64,000 nt of DNA from Akkermansia massiliensis (GCF_023516715.1 NZ_JAMGSI010000002.1:620001-684000); one strand, 5' to 3'; shown: positions 45,138 to 54,883, numbered from the stretch's first letter. Translations and numbers: made by a program. Notes: generated by a model not told the origin, from the sequence alone.

Positions 45138-46028
45138 CTACGGCGCGGGGGCAAGTACAATGGACTTTGTTTCCGCGCCGCTGGTGATTCCCTTGACGGT
45201 CAGGGTGCATTTTCCCGGCGGCAGGGTAAGGACGCCGGGGGAGTGCTTTACGAACCGGGACCATCCGCCGGTTCCCGGAAAAGTGAATTCCGTCAGCTTG
45301 TCATTGATGGAATAACCCAGCTTGAACAGGGTGGAGGCGGGATCGGCAATGGCATAATCCGTCGTTACCGTATAGGTTCCTCCGTTTTTGGTGAAGATTT
45401 CCCAGCTGACGGAGCTGAAGTGGGACAGGATGTTGAATTTTCCCGCATCTTTTGCCAGGGCATGCGTGATGAGGCAGTTTTCAGGCGAGAGCGTGATTTT
45501 GCCGCTGGCCGCCGGCTGGACTACCGGGAAGATAGAGGCGGGAATGAGCCGGATATAGCGGATGTAAATGCCGTCCCTCCCTTTTTTCTTGAGCGTAAAG
45601 GTTTGTTTTCCCTTAACCAGGTTCATGCGGCCCAGATGGTAGATTCCCCCATCGGCCTCACCGCCGCCGGAAGTGGGCACATTCCACAGGAAGGGGGCGC
45701 TGTCGCCGCATTTCAGTTCATAGCGGGCGGAAGCGGTAGCCGTCCAGGGGAACGTGTACCAGGCTTCAAGGATGTATTCCCCGTCTTGGGCGACGTTGAT
45801 TTCCCAGCTTGCGCCGGAGTCTTTTTCCGCCATGCCGGCGATGAATTTGACGGACCGTATTTTTGCCAGCTTGCTTTTGGAAAGTTCCGCATTTTCAGCC
45901 TTCATCAGGACGGTCTTCCCCTGAATGGCGCCGGAGGCTGCCGTTTTAATCAGTCCGTCCGCCGGGAATTTGGCCTGGACGGCTGCGCAGAGCAGGAGGG
46001 AGGCATTCAGCATTAAGAGCAGTTTCAT
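45138..46028 (-). CDS. Secreted protein with two carbohydrate-binding-like (CBM6/CBM35) domains
   Basis: A 296-residue exported protein (signal peptide MKLLLMLNASLLLCAAVQA). The first beta-sandwich (about residues 35-165) has ASWEINVAQDGEYILEAWYT and a closing IYIRYIRLIPAS, the usual pattern of CBM6/CBM35-type modules; the second (about 170-296) repeats the plan with GGTYTVTTDYAIADPAST. No catalytic domain is present, so it may bind sugars on its own or help other secreted enzymes. Probably single-gene. Confidence 0.65.
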   Translation of the reverse strand: MKLLLMLNASLLLCAAVQAKFPADGLIKTAASGAIQGKTVLMKAENAELSKSKLAKIRSVKFIAGMAEKDSGASWEINVAQDGEYILEAWYTFPWTATASARYELKCGDSAPFLWNVPTSGGGEADGGIYHLGRMNLVKGKQTFTLKKKGRDGIYIRYIRLIPASIFPVVQPAASGKITLSPENCLITHALAKDAGKFNILSHFSSVSWEIFTKNGGTYTVTTDYAIADPASTLFKLGYSINDKLTEFTFPGTGGWSRFVKHSPGVLTLPPGKCTLTVKGITSGAETKSIVLAPAP

Positions 46029-46371
46029 GTTGGATATGGATGGTTGGAGTTGAAAGACAGATGTTAATCTATTTCATCTTGTCCTTCAAGACGCTGTTGC
46101 CGTCAATAAAAAAGTGGGCAGGATTTTTCGTGCCTTCCCTCCGGATATGGTTCCGGAATGGCGAGAGGGCCGGCGATTCTCCGGCCTCCGGAGGGACTTA
46201 ACAAGGGAGTTTTTACAGCTGGGAAGCTTGACGCTGGGCCGGATAATTTTCCGGAAATTTCCAGTAGTATGTTGAGAAGGAAGAAAGAGGAAAAGCTGCT
46301 TGTTCTCCATGCGTCAAGAGCATTTAATCAACGATGGCCGGAATACCCCCTGGCTGCCCTGATGATTGATG
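46029..46371. other. Intergenic region, no gene seen
   Basis: This divergent gap contains a GC-rich hairpin around 46165-46188 (CCGG-rich arms) and AT-rich sequence near both flanking start codons. No gene is supported. Confidence 0.45.
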
Positions 46372-47010
46372 ATGAAACGTTATTTGCTGATTTTCCTCCT
46401 GTCCGGAATGGACACGGGAGCGCTGAAGGCTGAAAAGGTCCTGGACGGCTTTGACGAGGAACCTTTTGAACAGCCCGTAATCCTGCCTGAAAAAACGCGC
46501 CTGTCGCCTGTGGCGGCCTATATGGGAGAGCCTTCCGCCGGCGGAACGGGAAAAGCCGTCCGTGCCGTGCTTGCTGCAAGTGGTGGAGGTGGCCGCAAAC
46601 AGATGGCCGGGCCTGAATGGAAAGGCGGGAACGGACTGGATTGCCGCCGAATTGTTTTTCCAGTTGAACGGCTGTTCCATTACCCTGGGGAGGCAGTTGT
46701 TCCTGGATGCCCGGCAACCCGTTCTCCCAGTTGGTTCAAGGCTGTTGTTTTCCGGCTCCCTTCCCGCCGTACCGGATACCGGAGCTTTCCGTGGAATGCG
46801 TGTACCGGGCTCCGCCCATTTACAACGTGCAGTGGTCGCTGGAGAGCTGGGATTATGAAGGGAATGTGATGCGCGCGGTCAGGCGGCCGGTAGTGGAGAA
46901 AGAGGGGGGTGAAACTGTTTCCTATGACGTGCCTGTCCTCTGGCGCGGAAAAGCGGCGGCGTCTTTTCCGCTCACTCCGCCGGGGCGCATTCCCTGGCGC
47001 ATGAACTTCA
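46372..47010 (+). pseudogene. Frameshifted gene for a secreted protein
   Basis: The coding signal moves through all three plus-strand frames. It begins at ATG 46372 with a signal peptide (MKRYLLIFLLSGMDTGALKA) and continues to about 46555. It shifts to the next frame (LLQVVEVAANRWPGLNG, then LFFQLNGCSITLGRQLFLD) up to about 46710, then shifts again (FPPYRIPELSVECVYRAPPI, NVQWSLESWDYEG and VSYDVPVLWRGKAA). The joined product would be a secreted beta-rich protein of about 210 residues. I recognise no family. Two single-base indels would explain it; sequencing error is the alternative. A terminator-like hairpin follows at 47014-47041. Confidence 0.6.
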
Positions 47011-47013
47011 TGC

Positions 47014-47041
47014 GCCGTCCGGCATACGGATGCCGGACGGC
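47014..47041 (+). terminator. Hairpin between the pseudogene and the dehydrogenase gene
   Basis: The perfect 12-bp stem GCCGTCCGGCAT/ATGCCGGACGGC has a 4-base loop. It lies between converging genes and could end transcription from either side, although no T-run is present. Confidence 0.55.
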
Positions 47042-47109
47042 GGCCCTGCGGGGAAAACACGGATGGGAGCCGCGCGCATTCCTCTCACGGAAGCAGGTGC
47101 CGGGTGCGT

Positions 47110-48132
47110 TCAGTGTGACTGGAGCGATACGCGGTTGGCCAGCGGCTTGCCTTCCAGGAAGTCCCGGATGTTGTGCAGGGTGACTTCCGCAATGTTGTGC
47201 AGGGCTTCCTTCGTGAAAAAGCCCTGGTGGGAGGTCAGGATGACGTTGTTGAAGGAGAGCAGGCGCGCCAGGGTGTCGTCGTCAATGATTCGGTCGGACT
47301 TGTCTTCGTAAAAATATTCACCTTCCTCTTCATACACGTCCAGGCCGGCGGACCCCACTTTTTTTGATTTCAGGCCGTCAATCAGCATTTCCGTATTAAT
47401 CAGCTTGCCGCGTCCCGTGTTGATGATCATCACGCCGTCCTTCATTTTGCCGATGGAGTCCGCATTAATCAGGTATTCCGTTTCCGGGGTGAGGGGGCAG
47501 TGCAGGGAAATGATGTCGGACCGGGCGTACAGGTCGTCCAGCGTGGTGTACGTAATGCCGGCTTCTTCCGCAAAGCGCTGGTCGGGGTACGGATCGTAGG
47601 CCAGGATGTTCATGCCGAAACCCTTGAGGATGCGGATGAGGATTCTGGCGATTTTCCCCGTTCCGATGATGCCGGCCGTTTTCCCGTTCATGTCAAAGCC
47701 CATCAGCCCGTGCAGGGAAAAGTTGCCGTCCCTGGTGCGCCAGTACGCGCGGTGTATCTTGCGGTTCAGGGAGAGCATCAGGGCTACGGCGTGTTCCGCC
47801 ACCGCATAGGGGGAGTATTGGGGGACCCTGACGACGGGCAGGTCCGCTTCTTCCGCCGCTTTCAGGTCCACGTTGTTGAATCCGGCGCAGCGCAGGGCCA
47901 GCAGTTTGACGCCGTTTTCCTTCAGGCTCCGGATCACTTCCCGGTTTGCCGTGTCGTTGACGAAGATGCACGCCACGTCCGTGCCGCGGGTCAGCGGCAC
48001 GCTGTCCGGGGTGAGGTGCCCCTTGAAGTAGCGGATGTCGTAATGGAATTCGCGCTCGTTGATCGGATTGAAGGAGTCCCGGTCGTAGGGCTTGGCGTCA
48101 AAAAACGCAATGCGGCAGGAATGGTCGGTCAT
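47110..48132 (-). CDS. D-2-hydroxyacid dehydrogenase (D-lactate dehydrogenase-like)
   Basis: A 340-residue NAD-dependent enzyme of the D-isomer 2-hydroxyacid dehydrogenase family, closest in pattern to fermentative D-lactate dehydrogenase (LdhA). Substrate and cofactor blocks: LLALRCAGFNNVDLKAA, VPQYSPYAVAEHAVALML, the nucleotide fold AGIIGTGKIARILIRIL, the catalytic Arg in MIINTGRGKLI and the catalytic His in VILTSHQGFFT. It would regenerate NAD by reducing pyruvate to D-lactate. gpmA follows on the same strand after the 16-base gap that separates the two in reverse order, so they may be co-expressed. Confidence 0.92.
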   Translation of the reverse strand: MTDHSCRIAFFDAKPYDRDSFNPINEREFHYDIRYFKGHLTPDSVPLTRGTDVACIFVNDTANREVIRSLKENGVKLLALRCAGFNNVDLKAAEEADLPVVRVPQYSPYAVAEHAVALMLSLNRKIHRAYWRTRDGNFSLHGLMGFDMNGKTAGIIGTGKIARILIRILKGFGMNILAYDPYPDQRFAEEAGITYTTLDDLYARSDIISLHCPLTPETEYLINADSIGKMKDGVMIINTGRGKLINTEMLIDGLKSKKVGSAGLDVYEEEGEYFYEDKSDRIIDDDTLARLLSFNNVILTSHQGFFTKEALHNIAEVTLHNIRDFLEGKPLANRVSLQSH

Positions 48133-48148
48133 GTGGAAGGGAGGGGGG

Positions 48149-48913
48149 TTAGGCGGTCGGCGGTTTTTTTTTCGCGCTTCCCTGGCTGGCGACGGCTTCC
48201 ATGCGTTTGCGGATTTCTTCCGGATCTCCCAGAAAGTAGTCTTTCTCCAGGTTCAGGGAATCGTCAAATTCAAACACATAGGGAATGGCGGTGGGAAGGT
48301 TCAGGGAAAGAAGCTGGTCGTTGGGGATGTTTTTCAGGTACTTGATCATGCCGCGCAGCGTGTTGCCGTGGGCCACGATCAGGATATTGTCCAGCGTCCG
48401 GAGGGAGGGGAGGATGGTTCCCTCCCAGTAGGGCATCATGCGGTCAATGGCCTCCTTCAGGGATTCCGTCCGCGGAAGTTCGTTATCCGGCACCCCCTTG
48501 TAGCGGGGGTCCCACTTGGGGTTGGCGGGATCATCCTCCGCCAGGGGAGGGGGCGCCACGTCATAGCTGCGCCGCCAGATCAGCACCTGCTCGTCTCCGT
48601 ATTTTTGGGCCGTTTCACTTTTGTTCAACCCCTGGAGCATGCCGTAGTGCTTTTCATTCAGCCGCCAGCTTTTGGCGACGGGCAGCCAGTCCTGGTCCAG
48701 ACGGTCCAGCACGCAGTTAAGCGTCTTCACGGCGCGCTTGAGGTAGGAGGTGTAAGCCTGGTCAAAAGCCATGCCCTTGTCTTTCAGCAGGTCGCCCGCA
48801 TGATTCGCTTCCTCTATCCCCAGTTCCGTCAGGTCCACATCCGTCCATCCGGTGAACCTGTTTTCACGGTTCCACGTGCTTTCTCCATGGCGCAGAAGAA
48901 CAATTGTTTTCAT
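48149..48913 (-). CDS. gpmA: 2,3-Bisphosphoglycerate-dependent phosphoglycerate mutase
   Basis: Interconverts 3- and 2-phosphoglycerate in glycolysis. The 254-residue protein has the histidine phosphatase catalytic block [19 protein letters not shown], with the phosphorylated His10, then the second His in [13 protein letters not shown] and the GpmA-specific insert with ERHYG-like [16 protein letters not shown]. The D-lactate dehydrogenase-like gene lies downstream, so glycolysis and fermentation steps are linked here. Confidence 0.96.
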   Translation of the reverse strand: MKTIVLLRHGESTWNRENRFTGWTDVDLTELGIEEANHAGDLLKDKGMAFDQAYTSYLKRAVKTLNCVLDRLDQDWLPVAKSWRLNEKHYGMLQGLNKSETAQKYGDEQVLIWRRSYDVAPPPLAEDDPANPKWDPRYKGVPDNELPRTESLKEAIDRMMPYWEGTILPSLRTLDNILIVAHGNTLRGMIKYLKNIPNDQLLSLNLPTAIPYVFEFDDSLNLEKDYFLGDPEEIRKRMEAVASQGSAKKKPPTA

Positions 48914-49116
48914 ATCGCTGAATTTAGACAGGCGCCCTCCGGCTTTCGCGCAAAGGAATGGAGGCGTATGACGTGATAATATTCCTCGCCGCAGGAGAAA
49001 TTCCTGCCGTCCGGCCCCGGTAGTCCGCCGGGGGAAGGGAAGGACGCCTCACAGGTGCGGCGGCGGCGGGTAAAATTGTGATTGGCAACCGTCTTCAAAT
49101 GGATTAACAGTTCAGC

Positions 49117-51048
49117 ATGATGAAGCAATATGGTTTCAGTTGGGCTGCCGCCCTGATGGCCGCCGGAGTGGGAGCATTGGCATGGGCCGGTCCCGGGGCT
49201 GTCCGGAATGTGCAGAAGCCCGCTCCTTCCGGTGGAGCCCCCGCCGTGTTCAAGTTCGGCGGGGAAGGGAACCAGGAGTTCATGCTGAATGGAAAACCGT
49301 TCCAGATACGCGGAGCGGAGATGCATCCCCAGCGCATCCCCAGGGAGTACTGGAGGCACCGCATCAGGACTGCCCGGGCCATGGGCTTGAACACCATTGC
49401 GTTTTACGTGTTCTGGAACGACCATGAACAGCCGGACGGCAGCTTTGACTTCAAGACGGGCAACCGCGATCTGGGAGAGTTTCTCAAGATATGCCAGGAG
49501 GAAGGCATGTGGGTTCTGTTCCGCCCCGGTCCCTATGTGTGCGGGGAATGGGACCTGGGAGGGTTGCCCCATTATCTGCTGAAGGATCCCAAGGCCAAAT
49601 TGAGGACTACGGAAGACGCCAAATTCATGAAGGCGCAGACGCGGTATCTGGAAGCCGTGGCCCGTGTGGCGGAGCCGTTTTTGGTCAAAAACGGAGGCCC
49701 TATCCTGATGACCCAGCTTGAGAACGAATACGGGAGCTACCAGAGGAAGGACCGCAAGTACATGGAGTGGCTGAAAGCGTTCTGGACCAGGAAGGGCTTC
49801 GGCCCCTTTTACACGTCCGACGGCGCGGGGGAACATTTCCTGAAAGGGGTGGTGCTTCCCGGCGTGGCCGTGGGACTGGACCCGGGGCTGAACGACGGCC
49901 ACTGGGAGGTGGCTAATAAGTGCAATCCGGGCGTTCCCGTTTTTTCCTCGGAAACGTATCCGGGCTGGCTGCGGCACTGGGGGGAGGGGAACTGGGCCCC
50001 CACCCCAGGCATTGTCAACCACGTCCGCTGGTTTATGGACAAGGGGCGCTCCTTCAGCCTGTTCGTTTTCCACGGTGGCACCAACTTCGGGTTTACGGCG
50101 GGCGCCAACAACGGGGGGCCGGGAAAATACCAGCCGGACCTGACGAGTTACGATTACGGCTCTCCCGTGGACGAACAGGGCCGGATGAATGAATATTACG
50201 CCCAGATGAGGGAAATCATCCTGGAAAAACTGCCTCCGGAAGCCGCCGTGCCGGAACCTCCCGCGGACATCCCGGCCATGGAGATTCCGGAGTTCACGCC
50301 CGTGGTCCATGCCGGCCTTTGGGAGAACCTGCCCAAGCCCTTCCGGTCCAAGTTCCCGCAGCCGCCCTATTTCGAACAGTGGAACCAGAACCAGGGCATC
50401 GCCGTTTACAGCGCCACCGTTCCGGCCGGACCGTCTGAAACGCTGGAATTCGCCAACGTCAATGACTATGCCCAGGTGTACCTGAACGGGGAGCCGGTCG
50501 GCACGCTGGACCGACGCCTGGGACAGAAGAGCGTGGAGCTGCCGGAGCGCAAGAAGCCGGGAACGCTGGAAATCCTGGTGGAGGCCATGGGACATATCAA
50601 TTTCCACATCAGCATGGAGAGCGACCGCAAGGGGCTGCACGGCCCTGTGAAGCTGGGAACGCGCGAGTTGAAGAACTGGACGGTGAGGGCCCTTCCCCTG
50701 AAGGCTGACTCCATTGTCCAGGCGCCCAAGGGAAAGGGCCCTTCCCGGAAACGGGAAGGAGCGCATTTCCGGGCCGTCGTGAACATTGAAGAGCCGCAGG
50801 ACACGTTCCTGGACATGTCCCGCTATGCCAAGGGATACGTGTGGGTGAACGGCGTGAATGTGGGGCGGTATTGGAATGTGGGGCCTCAATTAAGGCTGTA
50901 TGTTCCGGCCCCCTTCCTGAAAAAAGGGGAGAATGTGATTGATGTCCTGGACCTTCACGAGAAGGAGCCCAAGCCCATCCGCGGCATGAAGGAGCGCAAC
51001 AAGGAGCCTGGAAAGATAGATACCAAAAACCTGGACAACCAGTGGTAA
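49117..51048 (+). CDS. Secreted GH35 beta-galactosidase
   Basis: A 643-residue exported enzyme (signal peptide in MMKQYGFSWAAALMAAGVGA). The GH35 barrel starts near residue 50 with GKPFQIRGAEMHPQRIP, then NTIAFYVFWNDHE and LFRPGPYVCGEWDLGGLP. The acid/base Glu204 lies in TQLENEYGSY and the nucleophile Glu279 in FSSETYPGWL, followed by HGGTNFGFTAGAN. Beta-sandwich domains follow, with VWVNGVNVGRYWNVGPQ near the end. It should release terminal beta-linked galactose from host or dietary glycans, a key step in mucin breakdown. It stands alone. Confidence 0.96.
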   Translation: MMKQYGFSWAAALMAAGVGALAWAGPGAVRNVQKPAPSGGAPAVFKFGGEGNQEFMLNGKPFQIRGAEMHPQRIPREYWRHRIRTARAMGLNTIAFYVFWNDHEQPDGSFDFKTGNRDLGEFLKICQEEGMWVLFRPGPYVCGEWDLGGLPHYLLKDPKAKLRTTEDAKFMKAQTRYLEAVARVAEPFLVKNGGPILMTQLENEYGSYQRKDRKYMEWLKAFWTRKGFGPFYTSDGAGEHFLKGVVLPGVAVGLDPGLNDGHWEVANKCNPGVPVFSSETYPGWLRHWGEGNWAPTPGIVNHVRWFMDKGRSFSLFVFHGGTNFGFTAGANNGGPGKYQPDLTSYDYGSPVDEQGRMNEYYAQMREIILEKLPPEAAVPEPPADIPAMEIPEFTPVVHAGLWENLPKPFRSKFPQPPYFEQWNQNQGIAVYSATVPAGPSETLEFANVNDYAQVYLNGEPVGTLDRRLGQKSVELPERKKPGTLEILVEAMGHINFHISMESDRKGLHGPVKLGTRELKNWTVRALPLKADSIVQAPKGKGPSRKREGAHFRAVVNIEEPQDTFLDMSRYAKGYVWVNGVNVGRYWNVGPQLRLYVPAPFLKKGENVIDVLDLHEKEPKPIRGMKERNKEPGKIDTKNLDNQW

Positions 51049-51130
51049 AACCGCCGGGCCTTCTGCCCGCGTCACCGGAAAAAGCTTTTTTCCATGAACC
51101 CGCGCCATGGGGGGAGCCGTAGCCTGCGTG

Positions 51131-51703
51131 TCAGACGCCCTGAGCCTGCCTTTTTCTCCGGAATTCCTCTTTGAACGCCTTCCAGTCCGTGTCTCTGACC
51201 AGTTCCGCGAGGTTGGAGTAGTAGGACCGGTGGTGCCCGAAGCGTTCGTCCATCAGCTCTTCAAGCGCCTTTTCCGGCTTCCAGCCCTGCATGACGATGC
51301 GGTAGGCGGCGCAGACAATGCCGGTGCGGTCGGACCCGTGCCAGCAGTGCACCAGAACGGGCTTGGGCGCTCTGCTGATGACCAGCAGGCAGTCCATGAG
51401 TTCTTCCCGGGTCACTTTCCCTGCCGCCAGTTTAATGCGGTACAGGCGCAGTCCGGTATGTTCCGCCTCATCGGCGTCGCTGTGGTATTCCCGCAGGTTC
51501 AGGACGGATTTGAGCCCCAGCTTTTCCAGGGCCTTGAACCCGTCGCCGCCGGGTTGTCCGGAACGGTACAGCTCCGGGCTGAGGCGGTAGCAGTTTCTGG
51601 CGTCTTTTACCTTGATGGGAGCGGGGGGGTCCATCAAGATTTCTGCGCAGGCAAGGGGAAGAGGCGCCGCCAGAACGGCGAGTATCACAGCGTTCCGGTT
51701 CAT
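51131..51703 (-). CDS. Secreted dual-specificity/tyrosine phosphatase-like protein
   Basis: A 190-residue exported protein (signal peptide MNRNAVILAVLAAPLPLACA). The P-loop is VLVHCWHGSDRTGI with Cys120 and Arg126 in the C-x5-R arrangement of cysteine-based phosphatases. LSPELYRSGQPGGDGFKAL and SVLNLREYHSD match the DSP/Tps-like bacterial group. As a periplasmic enzyme it could act on phosphorylated lipids, inositol phosphates or host-derived substrates as well as proteins. The nitroreductase gene lies eight bases upstream, so they probably form an operon. Confidence 0.9.
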   Translation of the reverse strand: MNRNAVILAVLAAPLPLACAEILMDPPAPIKVKDARNCYRLSPELYRSGQPGGDGFKALEKLGLKSVLNLREYHSDADEAEHTGLRLYRIKLAAGKVTREELMDCLLVISRAPKPVLVHCWHGSDRTGIVCAAYRIVMQGWKPEKALEELMDERFGHHRSYYSNLAELVRDTDWKAFKEEFRRKRQAQGV

Positions 51704-51711
51704 GGTTTCTT

Positions 51712-52365
51712 TCAGGAATCGGACGGGTAACCGACGCTCTGGGCGTACAGGACTTTTTTAAAGACGGGGAGTTTCAAGCGCCGCTGGATATAGTCGGCGT
51801 CAATCATGGCGCGGAAGACGGTGCCGAGGCCCGCGGAAGTACAGAAAAGATAGACGTTTTCTCCGATGAACCCCACGCCCGTGCAGGCCGTGACCAGTTT
51901 TCTTTTGGCGTCAAAGTCTCCGGGCTGTTTGGACTGGTCCACCACATAGACCAGGTTCAGCGGCGCGGTAGCCGCGAATTCCTGCGTTCCCGTGGCGGCA
52001 CGCATATCGCCCTGAACCACTCGCTCCAACTGGTGGGTTTCCGGCTTGTAAAGATAGGCGCCCTGCGGCAGGACGGCATAGATTTCTATTTCGTTGGAAT
52101 TCTGGGAGGACGGCGCCGTACGGTAATCAGGATCGTCCCGGTTGACGCCTTGAGCCGCCCAGAGCAGGGAAGACAGGATTTCCATCGGAATGGGCTTGTC
52201 TGCGAAGGATCTGGTGGAATGCCGTTCATTCAGAACCTGCATGAGCGGCCTGCCGCCCTTTTTGTCCGGCGGAGGCAGCACGATGTTGTCACTGAGGGCC
52301 GTTCCGGAGAGGAGGCCTCCCGAAATGACGGCCAGAAGCGGGCTGAGAGCATGAGAAATATTCAT
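51712..52365 (-). CDS. Exported nitroreductase-family (SagB-type) oxidoreductase
   Basis: A 217-residue protein with a signal-like N-terminus (MNISHALSPLLAVISGG). The nitroreductase fold is clear: LNERHSTRSFADKPIPMEI binds FMN phosphate, LLWAAQGVNRDDPDYRTAPS follows the SagB/ThcOx type, and GFIGENVYLFCTSAGLGTVF is the second FMN contact. Export of such an enzyme is unusual but common in gut Bacteroidetes and Verrucomicrobia. Substrate unknown. It heads a two-gene unit with the phosphatase. Confidence 0.85.
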   Translation of the reverse strand: MNISHALSPLLAVISGGLLSGTALSDNIVLPPPDKKGGRPLMQVLNERHSTRSFADKPIPMEILSSLLWAAQGVNRDDPDYRTAPSSQNSNEIEIYAVLPQGAYLYKPETHQLERVVQGDMRAATGTQEFAATAPLNLVYVVDQSKQPGDFDAKRKLVTACTGVGFIGENVYLFCTSAGLGTVFRAMIDADYIQRRLKLPVFKKVLYAQSVGYPSDS

Positions 52366-52654
52366 AGGTGGCGAAAGACGGATAAAGATGATGGAATAAT
52401 CAGCAGGATACTTGTATTTTTCTCATGTTTTTGGGAACACGTGAGAACCTCATCCTATAAAATGGCTATGAAAACACAAGGAAAAATCCCTTGGTTTGAT
52501 TCTTAACGGGTTCCGGAAGATGGACTCTCCGGAAAAGACCGTTGTTTCAAGTTGACCTTGGGAGGGTATTGCGCTTTTATGTCAAACGGAACAGGGATGG
52601 AAATCTTTTTTCCTTCCCTGCCCAATTTGCTCCAACCCGTTCAAGCCTTATCCC

Positions 52655-54883
52655 ATGAATCCTGTCAATCCCTTGCGTCCCGGTTCTCCCAAGCGTAAAA
52701 AATCCTCCTCCGGGGGAATTGTCATGACCATTATCCTGGTGCTGGCTCTTGCCGGCGGCGGAGTGGTTTACCACCGCATTTCCGTTCAACGGGAGGCGGG
52801 GGCCGCAGAGCTGGCGGCCAGAAGGGAGGCGGAAGCGAAAGCGGCGCGCGCACGGAAGGCTGCGGAGCTGGAGGCGGCGCGCAAGGCTGCGGAGGAACGG
52901 GCGCGTGCGGAGGCGGCGGAAAAAGCACGGCTGGAAGCGGAACGCCTGGCCGCGGAGGAAGCCGCCAGAAAACGGCAGAAGAAGGAACCGGAAGCGGTGA
53001 AGCCTGCTCCCGCGGAACTGAAGGAAGAGCCCGTGGTCCAGGAGGAAGATCCGCGGCTGGAGATTTTTAAGAAGCCCGTTTTGCTGGTCAGCCTGAAGGC
53101 CAATAACGCCGCCAATAGAAAGCTGTTTACGGACGCCTTCAATCTGGCCCTGGAGACGGGCCGCTATGACTTGTACGCCGGTTTCCTGCGGTCCAATCTG
53201 GAACGTGACGCCGTTAAGGTCATCAAATTCGGCAAATTCGACGTGTCCATGTACGATCAAAGCCCCTATCTCATGCGCGCCAATGAGCTGTACCAGCTCA
53301 TCAGCAAGGTGGGGGCGGAAACCATTCAGGAACAGATCCAGGAGAGTTCCCCCAGGTATTTCTATCCATGGCTTTTTTCAGACCCCTCCGACCCCCTGCG
53401 GCTCTTCCTGCGCACGATGGCGCGGGAACAGACTCCCAGGGAGGAATGGGGAGGCATCCTGCGGAAGTGGGCGGAGTTCTGGATGAAAACCTCCGCCATG
53501 CCCCGGAGCAAGTATTCCTCCCTGGCGCTGGCCTGCGCCATGCTGGACCCCCGCATCGCCTCCAGTCCGTCCAGGCTGCGGGCCTCTTCTTCCACCAACA
53601 TTTCCACCACTCCCCTGACGCTGGAACAGGTGTTCGAGTACTTCGTGGAGATGGATGAAGCCCACGAGCTTCTTACGGATATTACCAAATTAAGCCCTTC
53701 CGAGCTGCTGTTCGTGGTGGACGTGCGCCTGCCGAGGTCGGAGATGGACTGGGCGCGCAAGAAGGTGCGCCTTACCCGGAAAGGCTGGGGCGGCGCCTAT
53801 TCCATGATCCGCTACCGGATGGACCGCGCCGCCCTCGGCAAGGACCCTTACACGAATTACACCTTCCAGGAGATTCTGGATGAAGGCGGCATCTGCATGG
53901 ACCAGGCCTATTTTGCCGTGAATACCGCCAAGTGCAACGGCATTCCCTCCGCCTACGTCACCGGGGACGGCAACCGCGGCCCGCACGCCTGGATCAATCT
54001 GCTGACGACGGACGAAACCTGGCAGTCCTATGGCGGGTATGGGTACAATACGGGGCATTTTTCCCATCCGCACAACCGCAAGTCAAAGCATGAATCCACT
54101 CTTCTACAGGGCATGGACAAGAAGGTGAACGGCTCCCGGCTGGACACCTCCCTGGATTACCTTTCCCTAGCGGACCTGTTTGAAGAGATGCAGAAGCCGG
54201 ATTGCGTCCGGGTGATGCTGGAAGCCGCCACGCAGGCCACCCCCGGAAGCCCTCTGGGCTGGGAACGCCTGATCGCGCTGATGAGCCGTCCGGAAAGCGG
54301 CACGAAGCTGGAGGAATGGGATGCGCTGGTGACCATGATCAAGCGCAAGTTCCGCTCCCGGCCGGATTACCTGGCCATGGCCGCCCGCGTGGAGGATGAA
54401 TACATTTTCCCCATGCGGGACGCCTCCACCAACAAGCGCAATGTGGCCCGGGACCTGAAAAAGCTGGAAAAGGAGACGGACGAGGGCCGCAGCGACCTGA
54501 CTTCCGCCGCCATCAAGCGGCAGGCGGACATCCTGATGGAGAACGGGGACAAGGCCGGCGTGGCTTCCCTGTACCGCAAGTCCATGAAGGATTACGCGCG
54601 CCGCGCGGAAGTGTTCGAGGCGCTGATGGGGCAGTATTACCAGTATGTCTCCCAGGAGCCGGAGGCCGTTCTTCAGCTCGCCAAGGAGGCGGAATCCTCC
54701 TACAACCGCTATATCCGGACCAAGTCGGACGACTACTTCAAGGTGAAGAAGGAGGTTGCCATCCAGAGGAAGATAGCCGGGTACTATGAAAAGGGCGGCA
54801 ATGAAAAGAAGGCCGCTTCCCTGCGCAAGGACGCGGAGAAGCGGGAGAAGAACAGCAAGAAGGGCATCCGGGAGGAGGGATAG
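52655..54883 (+). CDS. Membrane-anchored protein with coiled coil and transglutaminase-like domain
   Basis: A 742-residue protein. A short basic N-terminus is followed by one membrane helix (GIVMTIILVLALAGGGVVY), then an Ala/Glu/Arg-rich coiled coil (about residues 45-115) and a large extracytoplasmic part. In the middle is a transglutaminase/cysteine-protease-like core: ILDEGGICMDQAYFAVNTAK with Cys414, then NRGPHAWINLL with His444. The C-terminal 200 residues are helical with TPR-like helices (NGDKAGVASLYRKSMKDYAR). Such proteins often act on peptidoglycan cross-links or as assembly factors. The third residue of the triad is not certain. The gene stands alone. Confidence 0.75.
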   Translation: MNPVNPLRPGSPKRKKSSSGGIVMTIILVLALAGGGVVYHRISVQREAGAAELAARREAEAKAARARKAAELEAARKAAEERARAEAAEKARLEAERLAAEEAARKRQKKEPEAVKPAPAELKEEPVVQEEDPRLEIFKKPVLLVSLKANNAANRKLFTDAFNLALETGRYDLYAGFLRSNLERDAVKVIKFGKFDVSMYDQSPYLMRANELYQLISKVGAETIQEQIQESSPRYFYPWLFSDPSDPLRLFLRTMAREQTPREEWGGILRKWAEFWMKTSAMPRSKYSSLALACAMLDPRIASSPSRLRASSSTNISTTPLTLEQVFEYFVEMDEAHELLTDITKLSPSELLFVVDVRLPRSEMDWARKKVRLTRKGWGGAYSMIRYRMDRAALGKDPYTNYTFQEILDEGGICMDQAYFAVNTAKCNGIPSAYVTGDGNRGPHAWINLLTTDETWQSYGGYGYNTGHFSHPHNRKSKHESTLLQGMDKKVNGSRLDTSLDYLSLADLFEEMQKPDCVRVMLEAATQATPGSPLGWERLIALMSRPESGTKLEEWDALVTMIKRKFRSRPDYLAMAARVEDEYIFPMRDASTNKRNVARDLKKLEKETDEGRSDLTSAAIKRQADILMENGDKAGVASLYRKSMKDYARRAEVFEALMGQYYQYVSQEPEAVLQLAKEAESSYNRYIRTKSDDYFKVKKEVAIQRKIAGYYEKGGNEKKAASLRKDAEKREKNSKKGIREEG

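Noticed and set aside
48910-50889. A 659-codon minus-strand open frame
   Set aside because: It mirrors the GH35 beta-galactosidase gene, whose active-site blocks are unmistakable.
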